62,662 nt of DNA from Deltaproteobacteria bacterium. GTDB lineage: Bacteria > Lernaellota > Lernaellaia > JACKCT01. Positions within the stretch are counted from its first letter, which is position 1. Every line of letters starts with the position of its first letter. The stretch is taken from contig JAOSJX010000010.1 in the NCBI GenBank assembly GCA_027493875.1, forward strand, positions 1 through 62,662, in the 5' to 3' direction. A program made the position numbers and the translations under genes. Below the pieces are notes generated by a model. The model saw nothing but the letters and a program-made list of their open reading frames with translations. It did no database searches and was not told where the DNA came from. Positions 18,480 to 28,798 of the stretch are shown here, piece by piece.

Positions 18480-20147
18480 TTAGAAGCTCACCGAGCCGGG
18501 CGGAATCTCTCCGGCGGACCAGCCGTCGATCCAGTCCAGGAGAACGGGAAAAATCGGATTGAACTTTTTTTCCACCGCGATCGCGTCCATGTGGCTCCAG
18601 TCGGTCTTGTAGATCAGACGAAAGCCGTCCTCGTCTTCCTCGCGCGGCACCAGGCCGTCGCGGGTCGGCGCGATCTGGCCGCGGTAGCGTTCCATCAATC
18701 CTTCTTTTTCGTAGAGCCGGGAGACGATGGTGAATACCGGCGCGTCCATGCGAGACGAATGGACCGGAAGATATTTGTCGCGCCACGTGCCTTCCGTCTC
18801 CATGTCACCGGCGACCGTCATGTCGAGTTCCATGCGTTGCGAGTGATGGAAATCAGAGAAGTTGGACGGCCCTTCCCACAGCATGCGCGTGAGCTTTCGC
18901 GAATCGACGAGCTCCGGCGGATCGCATTCGTCGTAGCGCGTCCAATGGTACGTCGCGCCGTCCTGCGCGGGATAGTCGCCGAGAAAATCGTGGCCGACCG
19001 GCCCGCCGCCCAGGCAGCCCAGATGCCCCATGAACAGCGGATAGGGGATGTGATCGGAATCGAGCACCATCGAGAAAAACGCCTCGTTGGTAACCGTCAC
19101 ATCGTGGCCGCGGGTAAGCAGCGGCAGCAGAAGACCGAAGCTTCCGTAGTCGTAAAAAAATCCGTCCGGGCCGACGTACGGGTCGTCCGGATCGCCCACG
19201 CCTTCCGTCGCGATCATGCCGAAGATCTCCATGAACCAGAAATCGCGCACTTGGAGATCGAGGTAGCGGCGCTGCGTTCCGTTGCGAAGGGCTTTCAGAT
19301 TGTTGAGGTATTCGAATTCAAACGGCGGACGGTTCTTCGCGTTGAAGCCGCCGTCCCAAAGGATCAGCCCGGCGATTTCGTCCGCGCCGATGCTTCCGTC
19401 CTCGAAGACGTAGCCCGCGTAAACCTGCATGTAGCCCGCGCCGCGCGAGTCGCCGGCGAGAAAAACGTTCGTGCGGCGATACTCCTCGGGCACCATGTGA
19501 ACGAGACGCCGGATGTCGTGCACCCACATGTCCATGCCCCACTCGCTCATCATATCGGTATCGGAGCCCGTGGGCGAAGGAATTTGATAGGTCCGCCCCT
19601 CCACCTCGCGCCCGAGCCAATAGTAGTCGTAGCCGATGTACGGATCGTTGCGTTCCTCGGCGAGGTCCATGCCGAACTGGTCCTCAAGCAGCGCATGCCG
19701 TTTTTCCGGCACCCACACCTCGACGCGCCCGCGCGAAAGCTCGACCAGACTGCGCGCGAGATGAAACATCTGATTGGACCCCGCGGCCAGCCCCGCGGAG
19801 AAAATCACAATGGAGCGCGTCGGCGGCGCGGCTTTGCCGTCCGTCTCCGCGTGAAATCGGAATAGCGGAATCTTGTTGTATTCGTCCGGCGTGGCGGCGT
19901 TCTTCACCGGATTCGGCGGCGGCGCGTCCGTGTCGATCAGCAGGTACTCGTAAACGGCCCGCACCTCGCCGTCGTCGTCGCCCGCATCGTCGTCCGGTGA
20001 CACGGCGTCATCGTCGTCGTCATCGGGGGTGACGACGTCGTCATCGTCGTTGTCGTCATCGTCGTCACCGCCGCAAGCCGTCAGACCCACGGCGCCGGAC
20101 GCGAGGGCGAAACAGAGCGCAAGAAGAATCCAAGCCTTGAAACGCAT
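18480..20147 (-). CDS. Poly-Asp lipoprotein with alpha/beta-hydrolase domain
   Basis: Exported lipoprotein of 555 residues. The signal peptide ILLALCFALASGAVG ends at the lipobox LTAC, followed by GG and a stalk of about 45 residues made mostly of Asp. The globular part starts near residue 65 and includes RSIVIFSAGLAAGSNQMF, a likely oxyanion region, and TNVFLAGDSRGAGYMQVYAG, where GDSRG is the nucleophile elbow (Ser). A carboxyl-rich segment with LILWDGGFN follows, and near the end a histidine in YKTDWSHMDAIAVE could complete the triad. It therefore looks like a cell-surface esterase or lipase-like hydrolase. One intact frame. It is convergent with nothing and is followed 32 bases later by the RND exporter start, so the two may be co-transcribed. 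Confidence 0.78.
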   Translation of the reverse strand: MRFKAWILLALCFALASGAVGLTACGGDDDDDNDDDDVVTPDDDDDDAVSPDDDAGDDDGEVRAVYEYLLIDTDAPPPNPVKNAATPDEYNKIPLFRFHAETDGKAAPPTRSIVIFSAGLAAGSNQMFHLARSLVELSRGRVEVWVPEKRHALLEDQFGMDLAEERNDPYIGYDYYWLGREVEGRTYQIPSPTGSDTDMMSEWGMDMWVHDIRRLVHMVPEEYRRTNVFLAGDSRGAGYMQVYAGYVFEDGSIGADEIAGLILWDGGFNAKNRPPFEFEYLNNLKALRNGTQRRYLDLQVRDFWFMEIFGMIATEGVGDPDDPYVGPDGFFYDYGSFGLLLPLLTRGHDVTVTNEAFFSMVLDSDHIPYPLFMGHLGCLGGGPVGHDFLGDYPAQDGATYHWTRYDECDPPELVDSRKLTRMLWEGPSNFSDFHHSQRMELDMTVAGDMETEGTWRDKYLPVHSSRMDAPVFTIVSRLYEKEGLMERYRGQIAPTRDGLVPREEDEDGFRLIYKTDWSHMDAIAVEKKFNPIFPVLLDWIDGWSAGEIPPGSVSF

Positions 20148-20281
20148 CCCGGTTCACCTACCCAAAAACATTAACACAATCAACCTTTTTACCCGACTTG
20201 GGCCGAAAAAGGAAAGAGAAAAGATCGCGTAAGCGGCGTTCTGTATTGCGCCTCGCCGCTGCGTTACAATCCCTTCGCCTC

Positions 20282-22028
20282 ATGCCTGCCCAAGCCACGA
20301 CGGCCGCCGGGATGGCCCCGCGTCCCACCGCTTTGACGATCGCCGTTTTTGCCGCGCTCGTCGCCGCGGACGCGATTCTGTCCGCCGGTATTCTGGTGGC
20401 CGATCCCATCACGATGAATCTTTGGGACGAGGCGGAATTTATCCACCGGGGACGGCAGCTCGCGCACGGCGTGTGGCCCTCCCTCGCGCACAATCCTCTG
20501 ACCGCCGCCCTGTATACCGCGCCCGCGGCGCTGACCCGAGGCGCGTCGTGGATGATCGACGCTTGCACCGCCGGCCGCTTCCTATTGTTCGCGGCATTGT
20601 GGGTGGCCGTAGTGCTCATCGCGTGGGAGCTGAGGGACCGCGCGCCCCCGACGCTCACCGGTCTCGTCTTTTTTCTGACGCCGGTCCTGCCGGACGTTCT
20701 GCGCAATCCAAGTGACGCGCTCTTCGCCGCCGCGAGCGCCTTCGCGTTTCTTTTTTTGTACGTTTCGCGCGCGGCGGATCGGTTCGCGCCGCGGTTCTTT
20801 CGGGCACCTTCGTGGCGCTCGGCGCCCTCGCGCGTGTCGACGGCCTTCCTCTGTTTCTCGTTTTCACGCTACTCGTGATCGTCATTTCGCGCCGAAACAG
20901 TGGGCGACGAAACGCCGTAATCGCCGCGCTGGTGCCGATGGCGTTTATCGTTCCCGGGTACGTCGCGCTGCGTGGCGCCGCTTCCGGCGATTGGACGACG
21001 GGCCTGCGTTACCGCGCGTATACCGCGTTCGCTCAAGGCGAAGGCGTCGCGTTCGCGTACCGGTCCGCCGGCGCCCGCGACTTTTACCGCGAAGGCGAGG
21101 AAGCGACCGCGCGGCTCTACGGGACACGTCGCGAAAACGAAAACTCGATCGTCCGCGCCGTCCGAAATAATCCCGGCGCGTACGCGGCGCGCCTTTGGCA
21201 AAACGCGAAAGTCGGGGCCTACCATTTCATGACGACATACGGCGAGGGATTCGCCGCCGCGCTCCTGCTTTTTGCGCTGCGCGGCGTGTATGCGCTTGTG
21301 CGCGAAAAACAAAAACGCTCGCCGCCGCGTTGATTCTTTGGTCGGCCCCGACGGGACTCTACGTATTCACGTTTTTTCGTCCCGGCTACTGGTTCCTTGA
21401 ATTTTTCCCGGTCGTCGTCCTCGCGGCGATCGGACTCGACGCACTGGTGAAAAACGAACTCGCGCGCGGCGAAGTTTTTCTCTGGACCTTCGGCCTTGCG
21501 GATCTCGCGTTTCTCGGCGTGGCGCTGGGCCGCCGTCCGTGGGCCGAAGCCGCCGCGGCCATGGCCGTGCTGATCGCGGTGCTTGCCGTGGCGGCCCGGT
21601 TAAAAGACGGCGTCACCGCGCTCCGGTGGAAGTGCGCGTTGGCGGTTTCGGTTTTGGCCGCTTTGGCCCTCCCGGCGCAGCCCGTCCCCCGGCCGCCGAC
21701 GAACGACCGCGCGCTTACCGTCGCCCTCGCGGAACTCCTTTCCCAAACGGTTGCGGAAGGAACGCGCGTCCTGTCCTACGCCCCCGGCCCGGTCTGGATG
21801 GCTCATCGCCTCCATCAACCGCTTCCGGACCGCCCCATGGACGGCGACAACGCGGACTGGTTCGCCACGGCCGGCGCGCCGTGCCTGCTCGTGGACCGAA
21901 CCTTGATGGAATTTGACCGTCCGCTTTGGAAAAGCGCCGCGCTCCTACTTCGCGCCCCGCTTGGTGTGATCTGCGCGGAAAGCGGCCGCAAGGTGAGCGC
22001 GTACGTGCTGAACAATTTTTCGGAATAG
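20282..22028 (+). CDS. GT39-like polytopic membrane protein, frame-broken
   Basis: Multi-spanning protein of the glycosyltransferase-39 (PMT/ArnT-like) type, about 580 residues. After MPAQATTAAG the first helix is LTIAVFAALVAADAILSAGI, followed by the first periplasmic loop with ITMNLWDEAEFIHRGRQL, where the acidic residues resemble the GT-C catalytic aspartate/glutamate. Further helices include LLFAALWVAVVLIAWEL, FLVFTLLVIVIS and LFFPVVVLAAIGLDALV-like segments, then a soluble C-terminal domain ending FSE. Frame breaks fall near 20800 and 21320. It probably transfers a sugar from a polyprenyl-phosphate donor to an extracytoplasmic acceptor. It is not obviously a close paralogue of the three tandem genes at 40-45 kb. 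IS630 copy 1 is inserted seven bases past its stop. Confidence 0.7.
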
Positions 22029-22043
22029 GAAGGTTAGAGCACT

Positions 22044-22660
22044 TCACGGTTGCATGTAGCCACATGATTTGAACCACCCGAAAGCGTCGTCGGCGGTGAC
22101 GGTGCGGAGAGCTTCGCCGATGGCGCGGAAAAGTGCGTCGAGGGTTCGGGCTTTGACCTTGCGGAGATATGCTTTGATCTTGGACCACATCTTCTCGATG
22201 GGATTGAGATCGGGACTGTACGGCGGCAGGTAACGCACCTGCGCTCCGACCGCCTCGATGAGGTGCGTCACCGCCGGGCTCTTGTGTGGCGCGAGGTTGT
22301 CCATCACCACCACGTCGCCCGCCCGCAGCCTCGGTGCCAGGACATGCTCGATGTACGTCTCGAATGCGGCGCCGTCGGTGGCCCCGTCGATGACCCAATC
22401 GACCGTTTGTCCGTTGAACCACAGCGCCGAGATCATGGTGGTCGTGTTCCAATGCCCGTGCGGCGACGCATCCACCACGCGCCCTCCGTCGAAGGCGCGC
22501 CCGTAAAGCCGGGTCATGTTGGTCTTGGCGCCGCTCTCGTCCAGAAAAATCAGGTGCGACGAGTCGATCCCGTCCGTTTCTTGGCGCCAAGCCTTCCGCC
22601 GGGCTTGGACGTCGGGACGGTCCTGCTCACGGGCGCGGAGTGACTTTTTTTCGGCGGCAG
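22044..22660 (-). CDS. IS630 transposase OrfB (DDE catalytic part), copy 1
   Basis: Catalytic half of the transposase. The DDE triad is visible as Asp in [12 protein letters not shown], Asp in [13 protein letters not shown] and Glu in [16 protein letters not shown], the IS630 arrangement. It ends FKSCGYMQP just inside the element. It has no good start of its own; it is normally produced as an OrfA-OrfB fusion by frameshifting at the A-run near 22645-22652. Confidence 0.88.
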
Positions 22661-22980
22661 CCCAAACGGCCCAGCGCCCGATGAACGGCCATGATGCTGC
22701 CGTGGCCGCCCGTGGCTGCCAGCAGTTCTTCGAGCGTGGCGTCCGGGTTTTCGCAAACCGCCTTCTTCAAGGCTTCCAACCGCGGACCTTGATAAACAGC
22801 CTGCCGGCCGCCGCCATGCGGTTTCGGCGCGATCGACTCGCCCCGCCGCCGCCGGCCCAAGAGATTTCTCACGAATCCGTAGCTGACACCGAACCGGGCT
22901 GCGATGTCCCGCTTCGTCACCCCGCCGCGTTCGTAAGCCGCCACCACCTTCTCGCGTAGGTCCATCGAATAAGCGCTCAT
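22627..22980 (-). CDS. IS630 OrfA (helix-turn-helix), copy 1
   Basis: N-terminal DNA-binding half. [20 protein letters not shown] is followed by [20 protein letters not shown] (first helix-turn-helix) and a second HTH-like region [20 protein letters not shown]. With seven A residues in the run the frame ends as [10 protein letters not shown], shorter than in copy 2, where it continues for another 30 residues. Confidence 0.85.
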   Translation of the reverse strand: MSAYSMDLREKVVAAYERGGVTKRDIAARFGVSYGFVRNLLGRRRRGESIAPKPHGGGRQAVYQGPRLEALKKAVCENPDATLEELLAATGGHGSIMAVHRALGRLGCRRKKVTPRP

Positions 22981-23021
22981 GTCTGACGTATCGGCATAGC
23001 CAACGCCAAACGTGAATTGCT

Positions 23022-23456
23022 CTAACGCTGCGCGTTGGACGCCGCTTCCACGCGCGCGAGGTCGTCGGGGGAAAGAATCTCCTGCGCGCGTTCGAAGAGT
23101 TCGTGCTCCTCGAAATCGACGTGCGTTTGCAGGAGCGCGCCGAAGCGGGCGAGTCGCCCGCGCAGCGGGCCCTCCCTGTCCGAAACGCATCCCAGAATCG
23201 CCGCGTGATCCTCGAGCGTCCGCCGGACGAGCGCCTCCTCGCCCGCTTCGAGCATCGCGGGCAGCAGCGTTTCCTCCTCGATTTGAAAATGCGGCGAAAT
23301 TTCTGTGACGAAAGCGCGGCGCACCGCGCTCCACGCGTCGTTCAGGTCGCCGTCCGACGCGTCCGCGTTTTCGGAAATCGTCCGCGCGTCGCGCGCCAAC
23401 ACGAGCGCGCGGTGATGATCGCGGGACAACGGTTGCAACCGGGCGTCGCGCTTCAT
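23022..23456 (-). CDS. Hemerythrin-like HHE domain protein
   Basis: Four-helix cation-binding protein, 144 residues. Metal-ligand positions are visible: His pair in LSRDHHRALVLA, HF in ISPHFQIEEETLLP with its Glu, H in RTLEDHAAILG, and HVDFEEHELFE near the C-terminus. Such proteins bind a di-iron centre and sense or handle oxygen or nitric oxide. It is the last gene of a minus-strand unit, three bases after hemB, a possible link between iron/oxygen handling and haem synthesis. Its stop codon is formed with the flanking TA of IS630 copy 1; removing the element would still give a stop at the same place, so the protein is complete. Confidence 0.85.
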   Translation of the reverse strand: MKRDARLQPLSRDHHRALVLARDARTISENADASDGDLNDAWSAVRRAFVTEISPHFQIEEETLLPAMLEAGEEALVRRTLEDHAAILGCVSDREGPLRGRLARFGALLQTHVDFEEHELFERAQEILSPDDLARVEAASNAQR

Positions 23457-23458
23457 CG

Positions 23459-24433
23459 TCAGCCGCCGAGCAGCCGCGCCGCTTCTTTCGCGTGGTAGGT
23501 CAGGATGATCTCGGCGCCGGCGCGGCGGATGGCCGTGAGCGTTTCCATCATGACGCGCTCGCCGTCGATCCATCCCTTCTCCGCCGCCGCCTTCACCATC
23601 GAGTACTCGCCCGACACGTTGTACGCCGCGATCGGCGTGGCGAAGCTCGACGCGGCCCGGTGAATGATATCGAGGTACGCGAGCGCCGGTTTGACCATCA
23701 CGATGTCCGCGCCCTCGTCGATGTCGAGCGCAATCTCGCGCATGGCCTCGTCCGCGTTCGGCGGGTCCATCTGATAGGAGCGCCGGTCGCCGAAACTGGG
23801 CGCCGAATCCGCCGCCTCGCGGAAGGGCCCGTAGTACGCCGACGCGAATTTCGCCGCGTACGACATGATCGGAACCTGATCGTACCCGCCCTCGTCGAGC
23901 GCCTGGCGGATGCGCGCCACGCGCCCGTCCATCATGTCCGACGGCGCGACGATGTCGGCGCCGGCGTGTGCGTGCGTGAGCGCCATGCGTCCGAGGAGCT
24001 CGATGGTCAGGTCGTTCGCCACGTCTTCGCCGCGCAGCACGCCGCAGTGCCCGTGGTCCGTGTATTCGCAAAGGCACACGTCCGTGATAACCACCAAATC
24101 CGGCAGCGTTTCTTTCACCGCGCGCACTGCGAGCTGCACGATGCCGTCCTCTTCGTAGCCTTCCTCACCGTGCGGATTTTTGTGCTCCGGAATGCCGAAA
24201 AGAATCACCGCGGGAATCCCGAGCCCCGCGATCTCGCGGCACTCCTCCACCAGCCTGTCGATGGAAAAACGGAAATTGCCCGGCATGGACGAAATCGGCT
24301 GCGTGACGCCTTCGCCCGGACAAACGAACAGCGGCATCACGAGGTTGTCCACGGACAGGCGCGTTTCGCGCACCATGCGGCGCAACGTTTCCGTCCGGCG
24401 CAGCCGGCGCATGCGGTGAATGGGGAAAGGCAT
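23459..24433 (-). CDS. hemB: Delta-aminolevulinic acid dehydratase (porphobilinogen synthase)
   Basis: Condenses two 5-aminolevulinate molecules to porphobilinogen in tetrapyrrole synthesis; cytoplasmic octamer. 324 residues in one frame. Signature features: the metal region [16 protein letters not shown] with Cys residues for zinc, the Schiff-base lysines in [16 protein letters not shown] and [14 protein letters not shown], and the FRD-like block [18 protein letters not shown] at 24433 ([12 protein letters not shown]) fits the family; the longer open frame upstream belongs to another gene. It sits between a lipoprotein gene and a hemerythrin gene in one minus-strand unit. Confidence 0.96.
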   Translation of the reverse strand: MPFPIHRMRRLRRTETLRRMVRETRLSVDNLVMPLFVCPGEGVTQPISSMPGNFRFSIDRLVEECREIAGLGIPAVILFGIPEHKNPHGEEGYEEDGIVQLAVRAVKETLPDLVVITDVCLCEYTDHGHCGVLRGEDVANDLTIELLGRMALTHAHAGADIVAPSDMMDGRVARIRQALDEGGYDQVPIMSYAAKFASAYYGPFREAADSAPSFGDRRSYQMDPPNADEAMREIALDIDEGADIVMVKPALAYLDIIHRAASSFATPIAAYNVSGEYSMVKAAAEKGWIDGERVMMETLTAIRRAGAEIILTYHAKEAARLLGG

Positions 24434-24443
24434 CGCGGCCCCC

Positions 24444-25257
24444 TCAGATTTGGTTGATCTTTTCGCTTTCGGCCATCTGTTCGATGTCCGTCCAGTAGCG
24501 GCTGTAGATTTCCGGAATGTCGTCTTTGATCGCGCGGAGCGCTTCAAAATTCTTGTCGAACTTGCGCTTGTATTCCGCGGAGGTCTGAATCGCCTCGCGC
24601 ACGAAGGTCCATTTGTCCTCGGTCTCGTTCTCGCGGCCGGTCTTGGCGAGCAACTCGATGATGCGTTTTTGCGCGCGCGCGATTTCCGCGAAGTCCTTAT
24701 AAGTCTGAAAATTCATCCGCGCGAAATAATGTTCGCGCGTCATGGTGTAGAACGTCGGGTCGCGTTCCAACCCCTTGGTTTCATCGAGGCGCTTTTCGTA
24801 TTCCTTTTCCAGATTCTCGTTTTCCTGGCCGAGGCGGTTGAGCGACGCCACGTACGACGCCATCGCCTCGTCGTAGCGCTTTTGCTCGACGTAGCGGTCG
24901 CCCAGAAGAAGCTCGTAAAGCGCCGCCGCGCGGCCCTGGCATCCGTCCTTCGGGTCCTTCACGAGATCCTGCTCGCACTGCGCGAGCTTCTCTTTGTACT
25001 CCTCCAGCTTTTGCTTGGACTCTTCCTCGGTGAGCACAAAAAAGCGCGGGCGGTCGGAGCCCTCGCTGATCGCGATTTCCAGCGGATCGGTCAGCGTCCA
25101 CGGCGCCTTCGGCGGCTCGTCCATCTGCTTCCGGAAGCGGTGTCGCCAACACCGCGGGGTTCGGCGTGGGCGCCCCGTCCGGCGGCTCCGCTTTTTTGCA
25201 CGACGCCGCCGACGCCAAAACCGCCGCGCAAACCACGATCAGAAAAATCCGAACCAT
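24444..25257 (-). CDS. Coiled-coil/TPR-like lipoprotein
   Basis: Exported lipoprotein of about 270 residues. Signal peptide [20 protein letters not shown] with the lipobox Cys at residue 20, a Pro-rich spacer, then after a frame break near 25130 a helical domain rich in Glu/Lys: [40 protein letters not shown] (one TPR-like repeat), then a long charged helix. The family is not recognised. Ten bases separate it from hemB, and its own upstream neighbour is a TPR membrane protein, so it is probably part of an envelope-associated operon. Confidence 0.65.
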
Positions 25258-25321
25258 CTGCTCCCCCGAGTATGAGACGCCAAGGATAGGGAATTCTACG
25301 CCGCGGTCAAACGAGGCCGGC

Positions 25322-26113
25322 TTACGGTTTGTCCATTCGCGCCAGCGCGGCCGCGGCGGCGCGGGCTTCCTTCTGGCGGTCGGGAAAGCGCGACAGCACG
25401 TCCTCGTAGAGCCGGCGCGCCTCGTCGGGCCGGCCAAGCTGATTCAGATACTCGGCGAGGCGGACCGACGTCGCCGCCGCGTCCCGCGCGTCCGGATTCT
25501 CCTTCAGATACCGCCGGTACCAACGCAGCGCGTTCTTCTCGTCGTTCATCTGGTAACGGTAGGTCGAGGCCAACGTCAGCATCGCCTTTTGTCCCTGCGG
25601 CGACGTGGGCTTATCGTCCGCGAGCTCTTCGAGCACCTTGAGCCCTTCGCCCATGTCCGAGGACGCGAGGCGTCTTCGTCCCTCACTCAGTTTTTCCGTC
25701 AGCGCCGCGCTCTTTTCGGCCGCGAGCTCGGACTGGTGTGGCAGTCCGACGTTTCCGCCGTCCGTCGGCGCGCTGTCCTTGCCGGCGCCGGCGAAAAGCC
25801 GGGACAGGCCCCAATAGGCGAGATAGACAACGCCGAGAATGACGCACGCGCGCTTGATTTGGCGGAAAAGCCAGAGATAGGGATGATGCTCCGGTGGCGG
25901 CGGAAGTTCCGGCAACGGAATCATGCCGCCCGCCGGCGGCCGGCCGGTTCCCTCCGTTCCCGCCGCGTGCTCGGCGGTTCCGAATTCGCGCTCGACCGAA
26001 CGAAGAAGCTCTTCATCCTCGTCGGAAAAAGCCCCCGCATCGGACGCCGGCGACGCCGGGAACGGCTTTTCGGACGGCTTCGACGGGGCCCTGGAATAAC
26101 GATCGTCAGCCAT
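25322..26113 (-). CDS. Single-span membrane protein with TPR domain
   Basis: 263 residues: an N-terminal cytoplasmic region rich in Pro, Ser and acidic residues, one membrane helix at RACVILGVVYLAYWGLSRLF (about 90-109), then a periplasmic helical part with at least three TPR-type repeats (QGQKAMLTLASTYRYQMNDE, AAATSVRLAEYLNQLGRPDE, ARRLYEDVLSRFPD). A scaffold role in the envelope is likely; no enzymatic motif is seen. First gene of the minus-strand unit leading to hemB and divergent from the pseudo-receiver protein. Confidence 0.7.
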   Translation of the reverse strand: MADDRYSRAPSKPSEKPFPASPASDAGAFSDEDEELLRSVEREFGTAEHAAGTEGTGRPPAGGMIPLPELPPPPEHHPYLWLFRQIKRACVILGVVYLAYWGLSRLFAGAGKDSAPTDGGNVGLPHQSELAAEKSAALTEKLSEGRRRLASSDMGEGLKVLEELADDKPTSPQGQKAMLTLASTYRYQMNDEKNALRWYRRYLKENPDARDAAATSVRLAEYLNQLGRPDEARRLYEDVLSRFPDRQKEARAAAAALARMDKP

Positions 26114-26205
26114 TACGAAACTCTATTAACCTTACGTTTTCTCTCAGTTTTTTGTCCTTACCAAACTCGGCCTCCGCGTTGACACCCACGGGGGGCGTTG
26201 ATACC

Positions 26206-28792
26206 ATGAATCCTCAGAACATTTTACCGCCTTTGGGCGCGGGACGAAACAATTTGGCCGTCATACTCGTCGTTGATCACCACCCCGAAAAGCGCCAATG
26301 GCTTTCCAAGATCCTTGAATCGGCGGGTCACCAGGTCATCCTGAGCGCGGAGGCGGCCTCCGCGCAAGAGGCGCTGAAAAAACACCGCCCCGCCGGGTGC
26401 GTCGTGACCATGACGCTGCCGAAAGTCCCCGGTTCCGAGTGGGCCGCGAAAATCAAGGACACCCCCGAGGGTAAAACCACCGCTATCATCCTGACCAGTT
26501 CGCTTTTCCGCAATATGCGCCTTGAGCAGGTCGCAAAAAACGCTGGAAGGTCGACGCGTTTTTGGAGGAGCCGTACAAGGAGGCCGACCTTCTCGCCGCG
26601 CTCGACGAGCAACTCGCCCTTTATGCGAACGCGGCGGCTGATCCCGAGCCCGAGACCGCGGCGGTCGCCCCCTCGGGCGAGGTGGACCCCTTCGGCCATA
26701 TCGACGACGAGGCGTTCGACTCCATCGACGCCGCGCTCGCCGCCGCCGACATCGCATCGCACGAAATGAGCATGATCGAATCCGAACACGCCGTCGAGCG
26801 TACCGCGCGGGCCAAAGTGCGCCGCGCCGTTTCGGAAAAATCACCGCCGAAGAAGCGCGCGGAGGGCCGTCCGTCCGCCGCGATGGCGATCGACGCCGAG
26901 GGCGATCTGTCGGAAACGAGTTTTCCGGAAATCGTCGCGGAAATTTTCTTCTCGGAAAAAACCGGCGTTTTGACGATCACGCACCGCCAAAACGAAAAGA
27001 AAGTGTACTTCCGGGCCGGGCGGCCGGTGCACGTCGAGGAACGCTGCGCGACGAAACGCTCGGCCAGGTGTTGCAGCGTCACGGGTTCATCGACGAGGAA
27101 ACGCACGCGCGGTCCATGGCCGCCATGGCCGAACGCAACGCGCGCCACGGCGAAACCCTCGTGGATCTCGGCGCGCTCTCCCCCACGCAGCTCTACAAGG
27201 CCCTGAAAATTCAGACGCAGGAAAAACTGCTTTCCATCTTCTCCTGGCACGACGGACGCTACGCGTTCGCGGAGCGCGAGATCGACACCGAGGAGATGAC
27301 GACCTTCGAGATGTGGCCGCCGTCGGTGATTTACCAGGGCGTTCTCCGGTTTTACGACGCGGGCGGCATCCGCGATTTGTTCAACGAAATGCGCGGTTTC
27401 GTGCTGACGCCGCATCCTCACCCGCCGGTGGATTTTCGCGCCCTGGGGTTGCCCGAGGACGCGGAAAACCTCTTCGATCTCGTGGACGGCGTTCGCACCG
27501 TCGCCGACATCATCGACGAGAGCCCGCTCGACGCGACGCGCACCTTTCAGGTTTTCTTCTGCCTGATCGTGCTGGAACAATTCGACAAGATCGATCCGGG
27601 CGCCGTCGGCCGCGACGCGGACCGTGACCTCCCGGAAACCGCGCCCGGGCTCGACGTGTTGACGCGCGAGGCCCTGCGGGAAGAGGAAAAAACCGAGGAA
27701 ACGGACGACGACGAATTCGAGATCGAGGACGACACCGCGCCGGCGGACGCCGCGGCGGAAGTCTCCGACGCGGATCTTTCGGACCGGTTGACGCGTGCGC
27801 TGGACGACTTCTTCGTCGAGGCGGACGGCGAGGCGGACGACGAGGCCGGCGAGGAAGCAGACGTCGAGATCACGGTCGATCTGGATGGTGCCGACGCCGA
27901 TTTGTTGAGTCCGCCGGCGGAGGAGAGCGGCGACGACGCGGAGGGCGAAGCCCCGGCCGCGCTGACAACCGATGAAGAGCTTCTCCGCGAACGCATTCTC
28001 AAGCTCTATCTTTCGCTCGACAAGGCAACGCACTACGAGGTGCTGGACGTCGGCCCCGGCGTCCCGACCAAGCACGTCAAGGCCGCCTACAACGACTTCG
28101 TCAAGGTGATGCACCCGGACCGGTTGCCTCCGTCGTTCTCGCCGGAGATCGTGGAAAAAGCCTCCGCGGTGATGGCGCGGGCGACCGACGCGTACCGCAT
28201 CCTTTCGGACCTGAAGCAGCGCCGAGAATACGACAAGCGCCTCACGTCGAAAACGTCCGCGAAGGAGCGGACCGTGCAGATGATTCTCGCCGCGGAGCAG
28301 GCGTTCAACGCGGGCGCCCTGGCCGTCAAGCAGATGGACTGGCTCGCCGCGCGCAAACACTTCAGCGAGGCGATCGAGCTGTTTCCCGAAGAGGCCGAAT
28401 ATCACGCCTATCTCGGCTGGACGATTTACAACCAACCCGGGCAGCCGCTCGGCGAGCGGACCAATCAGGCGCGCGCGCTGCTCGAAAAAGCGCTCCAGAT
28501 GAATCCGCGGTCGGACAAGGCGTATTATTTCCTCGGCCGCCTCCTCAAAGACGCCGGCGTTCTGGAAAAAGCCGCGATCATGTTCGCCCAGGCGTTCCGC
28601 CACAATAAGAACAACAACGAGGCCAAGCGCGAGCTCAAATACATTCAATCGCTGCGCACGCGCCAGGCGCCGGGCGGACCATCGTCGTCGGGACAGAAAA
28701 AGAAACAGAAACCCGCCACGGCCAAGGATTTGCTGCAAAAAGACGTCAGCTTCGACACCGTCAAAAAATCCATCCTCAAGATTTTCTGGTAG
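26206..28792 (+). CDS. Pseudo-receiver, DUF4388, J-domain and TPR multidomain protein, frame-broken
   Basis: A protein of about 860 residues. The N-terminus is a receiver fold (LAVILVVDHHPEKRQWLSKI) in which the phospho-acceptor position reads CVVTMTLPK, with Thr where Asp is expected, and the conserved Lys position reads FLEEPYKE; I call it a pseudo-receiver. Then DUF4388 (DLSETSFPEIVAEIFFSEKT, LTITHRQNEKKVYFRAGRP and the RHGFIDEETHARSMA extension), an acidic linker, a J-domain-like segment (THYEVLDVGPGVPTKHVKAA, VKVMHPDRLPP with HPD), and C-terminal TPR repeats. Frame breaks near 26540 and 27050. This type of signalling/motility scaffold is known in myxobacteria and relatives. ATG at 26206 follows the divergent TPR gene. 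Confidence 0.8.
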
Positions 28793-28798
28793 CGGCCG

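Larger units (their letters stand above)
22037..23022 (-). mobile_element. IS630-family insertion sequence, copy 1
   Basis: 986-bp element with terminal inverted repeats (GAGCACTTCACGGTTG at one end; GAGCAATTCACGTTTG at the other) and a TA dinucleotide on each side (22035-22036 and 23023-23024), the expected IS630/Tc1 target duplication. It is essentially identical to the copy at 37157 but has seven rather than eight bases in the A/T run at the orfA-orfB junction. It landed between the convergent ends of the GT39-like gene and the hemerythrin gene, changing the hemerythrin stop from TAA to TAG without altering the protein. Confidence 0.92.

Noticed and set aside
22627..23334. Extended minus-strand frame fusing hemerythrin and IS630 OrfA
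   Set aside because: Chance open frame through the IS end; both genes have their own well-defined starts and stops.
26621..28738. Minus-strand open frame of 705 codons
   Set aside because: Antisense shadow of the pseudo-receiver/DUF4388/J-domain protein; no family features.
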